From: Akebia trifoliata
Lineage: Eukaryota > Streptophyta > Magnoliopsida > Ranunculales > Lardizabalaceae
Length of the DNA: 64,000 nucleotides
Assembly (NCBI GenBank): GCA_017979445.1
Contig: CM030714.1
Coordinates: 17,293,892-17,357,891 of the forward strand
Direction: 5' to 3'
Each line of letters starts with the position of its first letter. Positions within the stretch are counted from its first letter, which is position 1. Positions 22,244 to 33,866 of this stretch are shown here, in pieces. The position numbers were made by a program, and so were the translations under genes. The notes under the pieces were generated by a model. The model did no database searches, had not been told where the DNA came from, and saw nothing but the letters and a program-made list of their open reading frames with translations.

Positions 22244-23861
22244 AGTTCTAACAAACCTGAAATAGGTATGGATTAATCATAGTAGACTTCCTAAGAATCC
22301 TAATAATTCTAAGTAAAAAGGTTGGGTGTGCATCTGAAGGATTTGGGTTAAACACTTTCCACCCCCTTTGGATTGAAATGCACTTTAGGGTAACATGTAA
22401 TGAAAAACGCCTTAGGACTCACGGATCCGGATTGACTTGAAGGTAGGTGAACATTTTTAGACCTATGGATAGACTTAAGTTTAAGAAATGGGTAATCTTA
22501 GGTATAAAACCAAGAAAACACCACACATTAAAGAATTGAATCGAACCAAGATGTGAGAGTCAATTCCTAGGTCCTCTAGGATCTTATAGATTAGGTTAAC
22601 ACAGATAATGACTAATCATTGTGGTTTATATGACAACCTCGAGCACTAATCCTACATCGAGAGGATCGAAATTTTTTCTTAAAACCTTAACTTAGACCTA
22701 AGGGTAAACGTGACCCTCAATCATAACAAATTCACGACATAGCATTAAGTAGAAGGGAAACACTCCTAATTTGAATTTAAACTCACCACAAGACTAAGGG
22801 GGAAGGTAGTCAAAAGGGATACGTATTTTGGTCTGAAAGTCAACAAGAAAGATCCTCAAAGTTTTCCTAGTCATAATTCATAGTACCGGTCATATATTAG
22901 TAGGGAAACACCAAAAAATGCCTTTCGTAGAAAGTAAGCATTCCAAAATGAAATATGGTTGGCCGAACCTAAGAGTCGACCAAGCTAAAATTTTGCCTAG
23001 GCTGAACTTGAGGTTTGACCAGGAAATTTTTTTGCTTGGTTGACCTTGAAGTTTGGCCAAGCTAAAATTTTGCTCTAGTCGAACCTCAAGGTTGACTAGA
23101 ATAAACTTTTGCCTGGCTGAACCTGTAGTTCGACCAAAACAAAATTTTGTCCAGATTTGACATCCAACAACTTCCCAATATCTATTTTCAACTTTTATCA
23201 TTGGAATTTGAATTCTTTTGAGTTGGAAACTGACTTTGGGAGGTTTGAATCTTGAGACATGATTTGTAAGAATCAAATTAACGACAAAGTGAAGTCCCTC
23301 TCTTACCAAAAGAGGAAATTCCTACTTTATTACATGAACACTCGAAATGACTTTATAATTTGACCTTCGATGGTCCACTCAGACATACAAGTCTTTTAAA
23401 AAGTTGTCACACAATCCGTTTCGAGTGGTATTCAAAACATGTGTCATAAACCTCTAACTGAAGGTTATGCATGATCAACGATAGGTAGATTGAAGGTTCT
23501 CAAATCTTCAAATCTCCACACAAGTCAAAACAAGCATGTAAATGGTTGGTGATTGAGTTGGATGTTTCATCTTCGTTTCTCAAGGTGAATGACCTGTGAG
23601 GCATAAGGTTACTTGCATTCGGGGCAAGGTAATTTTTATAGGACAGGTGGTTTGAGCATTGGCTATGATTGAGAGGGCATAAATACAATTTTAAAAAATA
23701 AAGTGTGCCAACTTTGTAAAGAGAATAGTCCCAAAAACACAAAAAAATAGCAGTCCTATATTATTACAATATCCACCACACATAAAGAAAATAAAACAAC
23801 TACAACAACCAACAAGCTAGTGGTTCAAAATTATCACCAATTGTCAACAAGCTATAGGAGT
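22244..23861 (-). other. LTR-C leader fragment (left unit)
   Basis: Collinear with 36765-37049 plus 48156-49398 (for example GGTCCTCTA, GGTTTATATGACAACC and the CAAGCATGTAAATGGTTGG-like block). 22950-23165 holds four to five worn copies of a 35-bp motif with GGCCAAGCTAAAATTTTG. The primer site seen in the right unit is missing here. The 139-residue minus-strand frame at 22890-23309 is this repeat read through and is not called. Confidence 0.7.
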
Positions 23862-25693
23862 TGTAGATACATGGGCTTCGAAACTTTTGGAAATTTGAGC
23901 TCATCTACATGAGTTTAGTTGTTGCCAACATTCAATTAAGGTGTGAATGGGTATGATAGAATTTTTTTTAAATCAACTTTTTGGCTTGTAGTGACTCATA
24001 TATCCAAATGGATAGGAAAAAGGTTTTCTTGGAATATCTAAGGTAAAGAGGTTCGATTGAGGGACAAGGAAGCTGTAAAGCACCTTGTCCCTCCCATCCT
24101 AAGATGGTTACCAATTGTTGAATAAAAGTGAAATTAGAAACTCATTTTTAGGGACTTTAAAGATAGAAAAAACTATATAAAATTTTAAGAAAATTGACTA
24201 TAGTTTTGTTTTGAAAAATAAGCAAAAGAAGATAATTAGCAAGCCCTTACTAGAAGTAGGTGCTTGATGGATTTTTTTGATCTTGGGACTTTGAGGTAAA
24301 TCCACATGAATTTCATCATTTGGAGTCCCAAAGCTTCAAAACAAGTTTATATTTTCCCTAGGAAAGCTTTGTTTATTGATTTGTTGGCTATAAAGATTGA
24401 ACATAGATTCACAAGAACTTACATCCTCACTTATAGCCTTTTAAAGGTGGGTAAGTGTATGTATGAGATGGACTTATCAAGAGAAGATTACCACCAAGGA
24501 GGGTTTACTCTCGAGCTTTATTTCCATAAAAACAAGGAAAATGAACATCAAATCTATGTATTTAAATTGCAAAAATATGAATGCATCTACACTAGAAATT
24601 AAATTGCAAGAATTTAAGAAATATAAAGCAATATTTAAGACTCTTAAGGAGTTTATTAAGGACTTATAGGGGAAGATTATCTTATAGAGGAATTATTCTA
24701 CATTATTAAACTAGAAAGCATGTAAATAAAGGAAAGAACTTAAAATTAAATAAGAAAAAGTAGTAGGAAGGGGGAGATTAGACTCTACATCTTCTTCTTC
24801 ATTTTCTCGGGTTTTTCTTCTATGAATTTTGAGAGAGATTTGATAGAATAAGAAAGCTAGAGAGGTTTCGAAGAGATTTGGACAGAATTTTGGATCACCA
24901 AATGAACCCCTCAATTTTCTTTAGGAAAATCTCTTATTTATATTATTTTAGGAGACCCTTGGGGATAAAATTGGTATTAATTCTTTAAGTGTCTAATAAT
25001 TTCACTAAAACCTTAATGAAAAGTGTCACTTTCACCTTCTAACGTTAGTCTTTGTGATTTTTATTCTCTTGTTGCGTCTCACCAATCTTGATCATCAATG
25101 GGTAGGATGGTAAAAATTCAGAAGTCCTAGAAATTCTTGATGGAGGTTAGAATTGTCCAAAGACCTCAATCTTGAGTCAAATATGAAAGAATAAAATCAA
25201 ATGGCATGTAATTAGGTTTTTGGACTTTTTGGTCACTTCCCTTGAGAGAATCTCTAATAAATTAGTGATATATTGCTCAATGAGTAGAAGTTCTAGAGAA
25301 TTCTCTAGAGTGGAATAAAATGTCATAGATTTTTGAAATTGGTCATATTACATTTAATCCCATGGGAGCTATGTGATATTTTAAAAATGTTAGAAAGATA
25401 GAAGAGGGATTAAGAAGGGATTTCTTAGAGAATAAGCCACTAAGAGAAAGGGATAAGAAGTTATTCTTCTTAAGAAATTCGAGTACACATGGGCTTAACA
25501 AATATTCTAACTATGTGAGCTGAACCCAAAGTTTGGTCTAGCTTAAATTTAACCAGGCTAGACCACTCTAAATTAATGAGTCCCTTTTGTGATTTTCAAA
25601 CAAAAATTGTGTAGAAAACTATTCGTGTCGAGTCCATTTTCAAAAAATTTTAACATTCTCGGACTTGACTTAGGTAAAAATGGCATGTCTACA
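23862..25693 (-). mobile_element. LTR-C1, 3' LTR of the main LTR-C unit
   Basis: 1,832 bp, plus-strand reading TGTAGATACATGGG to GGCATGTCTACA. On its right the minus strand reads CTCACAAAGAGGAATAGC directly before it, a polypurine tract. Shares framework with LTR-A, -B and -D: a TGAGCTCATCTACATGAGTTT block, a worn GGTGTTAGGCACC region and the terminal TGTCTACA. Confidence 0.8.
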
Positions 25694-25711
25694 GCTATTC
25701 CTCTTTGTGAG
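25694..25711 (-). promoter_or_regulatory. Polypurine tract of the LTR-C unit
   Basis: CTCACAAAGAGGAATAGC on the minus strand, next to the LTR. Near-identical tracts stand beside LTR-D (59412-59428) and, inverted, beside LTR-C2 (51144-51159). Confidence 0.6.
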
Positions 25712-27198
25712 AGTTGCGTACAACGAATCACAAAGACATAGACTTGAACACTTTTTTAGCTAGTCGAGATCGAGCACACTTGCTCACTCACCTTTTACTT
25801 AAGTGAACTCAGATTGAATCTGTTAAAACAAATTTTGATCTTCCCACACTCAAAATCTAATCGGGATCAGGCAAATTCTAGACTTCTCAGCATGATCTAT
25901 GGCTCTCAAAGTTTTTGAAAGGAACAAGATCTGTGGCATGATGTAGAACACTTGAAACTATTTGATAAAAGATAAAAATTGAAGATAAAAATTTCAATCT
26001 ATGTTCAATTTGGTAAAAATTGACTTTGTATTTAGAGTTGAAAAAACTCTTTGGGAATGAACTTAAACTTAAATTTTTTTTCCTGGTGATAGAATGTCTG
26101 TTAATAGATGAGAATTCTCAAATTGGCATGAAAATTTTACTCCTTTTTTTCCAGATTTTTGCACTATTGCTCGCAAAAATAATGACTTTTTGAATTTTTT
26201 TTTTGAATTTTTTAAAACATATATGTGGTTTTTTAAAATTTTAAACTTTTCTTGAATTTTTGGAAAAACATTTTTAGAAATTTTCGGTTGTTTAGCCAAA
26301 CCTAGGGTTTGGTCAACTAAAATTTGGCTTGGCTGACCTTGAGGTTCAACTAGGCAAAAATTTTTGTTTGGTAGAGCTCCAACTTTGGCCAGACTCTTTC
26401 AAAAGTTAATTGAACTTCATTTGCTCATTTTGCATCAACCAAACTTCAAAATTTCCCAAATTTTCTCCGTCGGACCCTTACTTACAGCCTTGTGAACATT
26501 GTTGCTAATTCAAACTTAAACTTCACCCATCCTCAAGATTGTGAATATGAGTCAACTAAGTCTTTGGATTGTTCAATTTTGATGTTTGATTATACAGATC
26601 AACGATTTAGATCAATTTTACTTTTGAATAAAGAATTTCTTTGTGAGGTAAGTCATTTATCATGATTCTATTCATTTTTTCTTGAATTTGTGAATATCAC
26701 TCCTTGATTGAGTTGATTGGTAAGAAAATCAAGTATTTGGATTTTGATCAGGTTGGATTTGGGGGAAGAAAATGGGTTAGGAGTTGAGATGAAATTTAAA
26801 CAAAATTGGTTGGATTTAATGAATTTGAGTGACAAAGGGTGATCTTGGGGTTAATTTAATGGAATAGAGTGAGTTGAAGAGGATTTTAATGGCTTGGGGA
26901 GGTATTTTATTTTTGCACTCCATGTCTTCGATGAAATGCCTCACCGAGATTGTTTGAAGACATGATGAGGTTTGAAGGTAGGTAACGTGTTGAATTTGCT
27001 TAGGTAGGGGTTTGAAACATATAGGTGGGATTTTTATTGACTTGGGGTGGTTATTTTTTGTCGGGCATGCCACATGTTTGGCAAAATGCCTCAATGGGGT
27101 GGACATGTATTTGGGATAAATGATTTGGGGTGTAAATTGGCTAAGGCATGGGATTTTTTGTTGCTTTGATATTTTTGATTTTTTTTCTTATTTTCCAG
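25712..27198 (-). other. LTR-C 3'UTR, noncoding
   Basis: Collinear with 59429-60140 at its left end, with 52023-52930 at its right end and, inverted, with 50557-51143. Contains two or three copies of the GGCCAAGC/GGCTGACC motif at 26285-26400. The minus-strand frames at 26069-26299 and 26816-27106 are AT-rich readings without support. Confidence 0.6.
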
Positions 27199-27249
27199 GT
27201 ATAGATCTTGATTTTCTTTTACCACTTATTATGCTTCCTTTTTTCTCAG

Positions 27250-29640
27250 ATGGGTCAGTTCAACATTTTCAAGTCTTTGAGAAGTCAATCTTCAGGCAAG
27301 AGTAAAAGGAAGAAGGTTTATTATCCTCAGGGGCGTTCTTTGAGTAATTCAAATGAAGTGAGGCCTTGAGTGCCCTTAGATAGTAGAGAAGAATACGAAG
27401 CTATTCATGACCCTTTGCCTATAAAGCCCAGGGTCGGGGTGAGGGATCTAGTGGATACATTGGGGTTGCGGGTTACTATTCCTCTTTCAAATTTTGCTCA
27501 GATGTGTGATACCTCTCTACTAACTGGTCTTACTAGCCATATTTCTATCTGTATACGAGCAAACATTAGGGTGCCTATCTTTAAGGGTTAGTTGAAAGGT
27601 AGCTGGTACACTTTCTACAGTATTTTCATAGCTTATTCTGATGATTTTAGGGCACAAATGCATTTAGTAGGCTTTAACACTTTCTTTGAGATTCCTCACT
27701 TCTTGGTAGATAAATTGTTGGTCATTTCCTTAATAGAAAGGTAGTTTCCTTAGACTCACACCTTTCATCTTCTAGATGTAGAGCTTGGGATTTGTCCTTC
27801 AGATTTTGTCAATATTACTGGTATTGGCTTTGAAGAATTAGCTTTACTTCTTGAGTGTATTGAGGAAGATGAGATATTGAGGCTTCTTGATTTTAGAGTT
27901 ATCCCAACATTTGAATGTATCTGAAGAACGATGTTTGAAAAACCATTGAAGCTAATCAGCCCCATTTTATCCCCATATTTAGATGGATGTTCTTTATAAT
28001 GCTTGGTGCTTACTTCTTTTTTGAGGACCAGTATACTGTCAACATCATATTCTTCTCCATCATGCGTGATATTGATCGTCTTCATGAGTTTGATTGGGGT
28101 AGCACAATCTTTAAAAACATTGTCAAGGGTGGAATGATGGGACGGTCGGGTGCTAGGGTTTCAGTTCGCTTCTTCTGGCCCTTTCTGGAGTTATCATATG
28201 ATTTCATTTATGCCTTCTTTACCTCTTTACCTTTTTTCTCTGTACCTCACTTTCCTTAATTTTCATCTATTCTCACATCGATATTTTCAATTTTATCACC
28301 GCCACATGCCTTCTAAAAGAGTCGGCTACCCTATGGGTTGGGCATTTATTCTTCGTCCCAAGAAGACGCAAAAGAGACATGGAATCATCTACTCAGGCTC
28401 ACCTGGATCAATGTTTCCATTGTGAGGTAAGTGTTACCACCCATTTCTCTTGAATCATTTTCCTTTGCTCAAACTTATTGCTTTTGTATTTCCTTTCAGA
28501 TCATCAACCCTCGAACGTTTGAGTTGTTAAACACTATTTATGGTCATCCTGATTTTATCGTCGATTGCCAACTTGACTTTCAAAGAATGGTTTTTACTAG
28601 TTTTATTGATGGACTCTCTTATGTGTATTATTTGGGAGAGTGCATTTCTTTCCAATGTATTAGTGAGCCTAGCATTCCACCATGATGGTTTTTGGGGCTG
28701 TTGAGGATGGTATGCTGCGAACTTAAACAGTATTTTCGAGAGCAACTAGTTCTCTTCGGGGACTATGATGAATGGTTTAAGGAAGCCTCTATTGAATGTC
28801 TCCTCCCTCTAATTAAGATGTTTGAGGGGATCCAAGAGTTTGGTGGAGTGTACATTTATGAACTTGAAGCTTAGGTTTCTTCCTCCCTTACTACCTTTCA
28901 TTTTATTTATCCTTTTGTCTTACCTATTTTTTCATTGCCACTTTCTTTATAGAATATTGATTTTACAGAATAATATAATGTAAAGAAAGAAGGAATGTGG
29001 ACATTGTTCGAGAGGCATCTTATATTGACCAACCTCAATGTGAATTGGTGAGAGTTCCTGATGATCTTACTTTGCTAGAAGACCTTTTTATGATGCTGCT
29101 CATCCTTGCAAGTTGCTTGGAATGTTCGAGAAGGTGTTAGTTCCTCTTACCAGCCTCCCCCTCCTACGTCGTAATGTGTTAGTGAGAAATGGAAATATTA
29201 GTATTTATTCAGTAAATCAAAATAACTATACATACAAACATTTATTATATATATGTATTTTGCCTTTTGTATTTAGGGAGCTTGTGGAAGTGGCGCTTCT
29301 TATACCCTAGTCGGTGCCTTCCAAATGGATTATTGTCGGGCACCGTTGCTTGAGCCACCTCGAGCTAATGACTTCGATCCTCAGGGATATCATTCTGTTG
29401 GAAACAATACCATTTACGAAGTTGTGAAGGCTAGCCATGTTGATTATATGGATTGTTGGTTCACAGGACCTTACATGTCTCTTATTTCAGTGGTCTCTAA
29501 AAGAGACGAGTCTGAGTAAGCGGCTGAGCCAAAGTCGGAGTATGTGATCGAGCCAGCAATCGAACCGGATGTGGAGCTAGAGTTTGAGATTGTGGTTGCA
29601 CTGATTTCTTCTAGATCCTAACAAGTTTGGGCTAAAAAGT
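27250..29640 (+). pseudogene. Antisense extra ORF: plant-mobile-domain-like (aminotransferase-like) gene remnant
   Basis: Runs opposite to its element, between gag and the 3' LTR. ATG at 27250 follows an acceptor-like TTTTTTCTCAG. From there one frame continues to about 27960 with six in-frame stops, all explainable as C-to-T or G-to-A changes. In it ER-stop-FP-stop-THTFHL, then ELGICPSDF and a GIGFEEL stretch, matches the RW-PETHTFHL...L-D-V--L-G core of the plant mobile domain (PF10536). After a frameshift, LHEFDWGSTIFKNIVKG fits the domain's W-S--L--LY region. KRVGYPMGW precedes a good intron (28427-28499). Later exons read SFIDGLSYVYYLGE and YDEWFKEASIECLLPLI, and an acidic tail ends near 29620. 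Known: Tat-lineage elements can carry antisense extra ORFs, and mobile-domain genes are often retroelement-associated. Host MAIN/MAIL-type genes act in nuclear silencing; nothing shows that for this copy. Confidence 0.6.
28427..28499 (+). other. Intron of the antisense mobile-domain-like gene
   Basis: TGTGAG|GTAAGTG ... TTTCCTTTCAG|ATCATC, 73 bp, T-rich before the acceptor. A typical short plant intron. Its presence shows the gene is read from the plus strand, against the element. Confidence 0.6.
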
Positions 29641-29981
29641 TTCACCATGGTACTAAAAAACTTGAGGAATGGCTATGCTTGGCTTATTATTTATATGTTG
29701 AACGTTATGTAATGTAATGTAATGACAATACGCACCTTAGACCTTCGCATGTGTTTTATTTATTTCACATTACCTATGTTTGTTGCTTTTTACCTATTTA
29801 ATCTTTCAATTTTGCAAGATCAACAAGTTAAATAAAATAATGTTGGGGAAAATTTTCAAATGGTTAAACTTGTGAAAAATTGAACGAAAATGGAGATCTT
29901 GAAGAAATTCCAGAGTTTCTATCGAAATTCTATCCTGGTTGAACTTGAAGTTCCGTTAGGCTAAAATTTAGCTTGGCTAAA

Positions 29982-31759
29982 TGAAAGCGCCCTCGATCCG
30001 CGGGGTGCGCGGATCCTCTTTTGACCCTTGAGGTTTGGGAGTCGCCACCTAGTTATTACGGTCTAGGAACCGATCAATGACTCTAAACGGATAAAACTAA
30101 TCTAAAACCAAAAAAAAAAACTGAATTCGGGGATCATGTTACGGGATTGGAAGGTGTTAGGCACCAACCCTGCCCGGCCAAAGTCGGTCTCTACTAAATT
30201 CCCAAGTAAATTACATTGCTAAAACCTAGATAAAAATAAATAAAAATAAAAATTCACCTTTCCGATAGCAAGGACTTTGTTCCCTCAGATCTGACAAAAA
30301 GAGCTCTTTGTACCGTGCTCCCTTGCTTCGTTCTGTCTCCGGATTTGACTTCGGATCTCCTAGACCGAGGTATCTCCTTGCTTTTGGATCTGAACTCTTC
30401 AAGTTTGTTGCGGATTTGGGGGTGTTTTTGGAGGACTTTTAGGCATTTTCTAGACTAAAATTGAAAGGGGGATGTTAGGTAAGGAGTTGGGACTCCAAAA
30501 CTAGGGTTTATGGGGGGCTAGGGGAGCTTCTAGACCTACTTCTCTTAGGGTTTATTATTTGATACGAAAATAGGGTGTGAGCACCTCTATTTATAGATGT
30601 TTTTAAGGGTTGATTTGGATAGAGTTGGTTTAGTGTTTATTAGAGATCTTTTAATTAGAGTTGTGTTTTAGTTAGACTTATTTTAGGTAGAATTGTGTTT
30701 TAATTATAATTGTTTTAGGTAGAATTGTGTTTTAATTCAAATTGTTTTAGGTAGAATTGTTTTTAAGTTAGAACTCTATTAGATAGAGTTATTAATCAAT
30801 TATAATTCTATTATGACTTTTGGTCTTATTGATTGACTTTTAATGTTTTGACTTTAGTCTTAATTGATCGACTTTCAATATCTTGACTTTAGTCTTGCTT
30901 AATTGACTTTAATTTTGACTTCAGTCTCACTTGATTGACTTTAATACCTTGACCTCAGTCTTGCTTGATTTACTTTAAATTTTTGGAGAAGGCCCCTCTA
31001 TTATTTCTTTAATTCTTTGGACCCCCAAATGGAGGGGTCCTTAAAGAAATATCCCACGAACCCTCAACAATTTTGCCTGAGAGTCCGATTAATCGATTTT
31101 TTAGATTCAAAATTTTAAATTAATTTCATTAATGTTTCACTTTAATTATTTAATATTTTATTTATTAATTTCGAATTTTTTAATTATGAAAATTGTGAAA
31201 TTATCATTTTGCCCCCGGAGAGGACTTTTCACGTTTCAAGTCGGTTTTTAATGTTCTAGGATGTTTTAGAATCGGTTTTTCATAAGGAATTCAATGGAAA
31301 TATTAGTTTTTATTATTTATGAAGTTTTTTGTGTGAAATGGTTGTGAACTTTACGAGGGGCATTTTCGTAATTTTGTCAAATTCTATTAAAATTGGTGAA
31401 ATGATTTATTAGGTTCCGATTTGTTATTTTATGTGTTCGAGAGAGTTTTCCTAAGCGTAACGTAGGCTCTAGGGTTATTTTGAGGTTAAGGGTATTTTGG
31501 TAATTTGGTCATTTTTAGTGATTTTTATCGTGAAGTTTCTTTTTGATCTACAAGATGATGATTTCTATGTTTCTGGGGTCATATTTTCCTAGCGTAGCGT
31601 GGTTTCTAAGGTTTTGTCAATTCGAGATACCTCATCCGGATTTCTGAAACACATCTGGTAACAAAGTAAAGCAATGGAATACACATCCATCATTGGGAAT
31701 CCTTGCGATCGGGTTGACGAGTTGATTAATCAGGCGGATGCAAAAATGGGGTGTCTACA
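29982..31759 (-). mobile_element. Solo LTR of family LTR-A, nested, TSD CTAAA
   Basis: 1,778 bp from TGAAAGCGCCCTCG to GGGGTGTCTACA, with perfect CTAAA at 29977-29981 and 31760-31764. TATAAATA (minus) at 30588-30595; U5 site GGAGTCGCCA (plus reading) at 30038-30047; U5 hairpin intact. It separates the two antisense genes of the LTR-C unit. Confidence 0.95.
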
Positions 31760-31877
31760 CTAAACCTCAAGTTCGGCCAAGCTAAAATTTTCCCCAGTTT
31801 GAATTTTGCAACTTTAAAACCAGACATTTACATGATTTCACTCGAAAAATTGTGTCTTCCTTGCTCAAAATTCAAAA

Positions 31878-32526
31878 TGGAGCCTTCCAAACTTCTAAGA
31901 ATGAGTGACAATGAGATTGGAAAAGGATCCAGTGGCTCTCGATGGATTCAATTGATGTTGACAGACGAGAAGGTGTGGTGGGTGGGAGAGAACAAACTAT
32001 GGTTTGTTTTATCTTTGTATAAGGTTGAGGCAAATGGGATTTGATCGAGACCATGGTAGAGTATTGAGTTTTAGATGCTAATGTGTTTCCATTTGGAGAG
32101 TTCGAGCTTACGCCAACCATTGAGAAGTTGGAACAGACTCTTTGGTTGTACTTTTCCCACAATGTGGTTCTTTCCCTTTTACGACCTAGTTATCGGAATG
32201 AAGTAGTTCAATTTTGACAATCCAAACTAGAAAAGTTTGATTGGGATTCGGTTTTGGTTCGACTCTCTAAACCTTCTATCTTTGAACACACTTTCTTGGG
32301 TGCTAAACTGGTTATCCGATTCAATGCTCTGACCTTGATGGTTGTGAATCAAGTGCTATTTTCTAGGGAGGATAAATTGGTGGATCCCTCTTTGATTGAT
32401 GTTATCTCTCAAGTTCGTGGAGGTAATCAGTTAGCCCCAATGATCTTGACTGAGTTTTATCGGGCTTTGATGGTTTGCATTGTCAAGAGACATCATTTTT
32501 TCTCGAGAGATGTACCCCTTTTGTAG
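31878..32526 (+). pseudogene. Antisense extra ORF: DUF7745-like gene remnant
   Basis: Second plus-strand gene inside the minus-strand LTR-C unit. From about 32065 one frame reads FPFGEFELTPTIEKLEQTL, like the ELTPTLEEY motif of DUF7745. After one stop, 32254-32526 reads FNALTLMVVNQVLF, VDPSLIDVIS, then APMILTEFYRALMVC and FFSRDVPLL. This order matches that family's L-iyGlvlFP ... VD ... ilAETyRaL--C ... LL block. The N-terminal part (31878-32043) is in another frame. The final TAG stands at TTGTAG|GTAAAG, so it may once have been the last codon before an intron. Known: DUF7745 is a plant family of unknown function, common beside retroelements. Family assignment is from motif memory, not a search. 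Confidence 0.55.
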
Positions 32527-33866
32527 GTAAAGAAAACACATTTATTATAAATATTTTTTTCAAATTTATGCATTGATTTTTTCAAAAAGTTTATGTTGTC
32601 GATTTCATCCATTTTTTTGTTGGTCCCTATTCGAGTGCAACTTTGAATTTTCGATCATCTTTCCTCCACCAAGGTGATCGAGTATCCTTTATCTTATGTG
32701 TTGATTTAGTATCAATGATGTCGATGAGAGAATACTCACTCCTTGTGGTTAGGAAAGAGAACTGATATGCTTATTTTTAGTTGATGAATGATAGTATGAC
32801 TAAATGAGTAGGCTCTTTTCAAGATTCTGCTCTGCCTTCCTTATCCTTTAGTAATTTTCGATTCTTATTCTTGATCGGCTTGATGGAGTATTCGCATTAC
32901 ATCCTATTCCAACTCCTTTGCCAATATGGTCACATTCAAGGGGTCCATTTTCTTGAAGACTTTAGCAACTTGATTGGTGATTTTGACTCTTCAAATACTC
33001 AATTACAAGATTGATTTTGTAGACTTTGGCAGAATGTTGAGATTCTAATAGCCCTTGAATAGACACCTGGGCCGGTACTTTGTTCAATTGTTCTATTATG
33101 TTATATTCATTCTTTCTTGATCAGTTTGATAAATTCTTCCACTTCTTTGTTTGTCACTCTCTTTTTTCCTTGTTCATTTTTTTTTCTACTTACCTACTTC
33201 TTCCATGATGACTATCTTAGATTTCCCTTTGTCCAATGTTGCCTTTATCTTTTCTTTTTTTTTCTTTCTCTGTTTCTTAAGGTACCCTTTGCTCTATCTC
33301 AGTTATGTCTATCTCGACTATCTCATTTTCAATTGCTTTTGTTACTTCTTTTGTCAACGGTTCTATCTCAACTATCTTATTAATTTCTAACAACCTTGCT
33401 TTGAATGTTTCATCTATTATCTACCCAGCTTCATTTTCACTTGCTAACCATCCTATCTTACTATTCTATCCAGCCTCAACCAGGATTTGTTTCCCCTTCT
33501 CTTTTATTTTATTTTATTCTTATTGTCCGTTGCTTTCCTTATTTTTCTTTTTTCTATCATTTTTACTACTTTACTTGTCCTGGTAATGTGGCTTACGTCT
33601 TTAGACTCTTTTATTTTCTCTGACTTTTCCACCATTTTTGTATTTTTGACCTTTCCTCCTCCAATTAAAAGTGTTAAGCTAGTTTTGTAAATCCAAGGTA
33701 CCTCTTTTCGGATAGGTAGGGGCAGGATTTAGGGGTTTTGAAGGTTAGTTGGGGTTGATAAAGTTGAACGTGAAGGACTAGAGGCGAAGGTTCTGTGGTT
33801 GGTATGGATGCAGTGGGTGTGTAGATGATAAGAGGTGGTAAAAGGGATAACAAGGATTGTATGAGA
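32527..33866. other. Pyrimidine-rich stretch, no supported gene
   Basis: After possible further exons of the DUF7745-like gene, 33100-33660 is a long T/C-rich run on the plus strand (purine-rich on the element's sense strand). It gives many overlapping Leu/Phe/Ser frames of low complexity that I do not accept as genes. This is where pol would be expected; no protease, RT, RNase H or integrase motif is visible. Confidence 0.45.

Noticed and set aside
22890..23309. 139-residue minus-strand frame
   Set aside because: Runs through worn 35-bp repeats; the collinear region at 48500-48850 is full of stops.
33117..33690. Five overlapping plus-strand frames rich in Leu, Phe and Ser that look like membrane proteins
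   Set aside because: They come from one T/C-rich stretch, overlap each other in different frames and have no motif.
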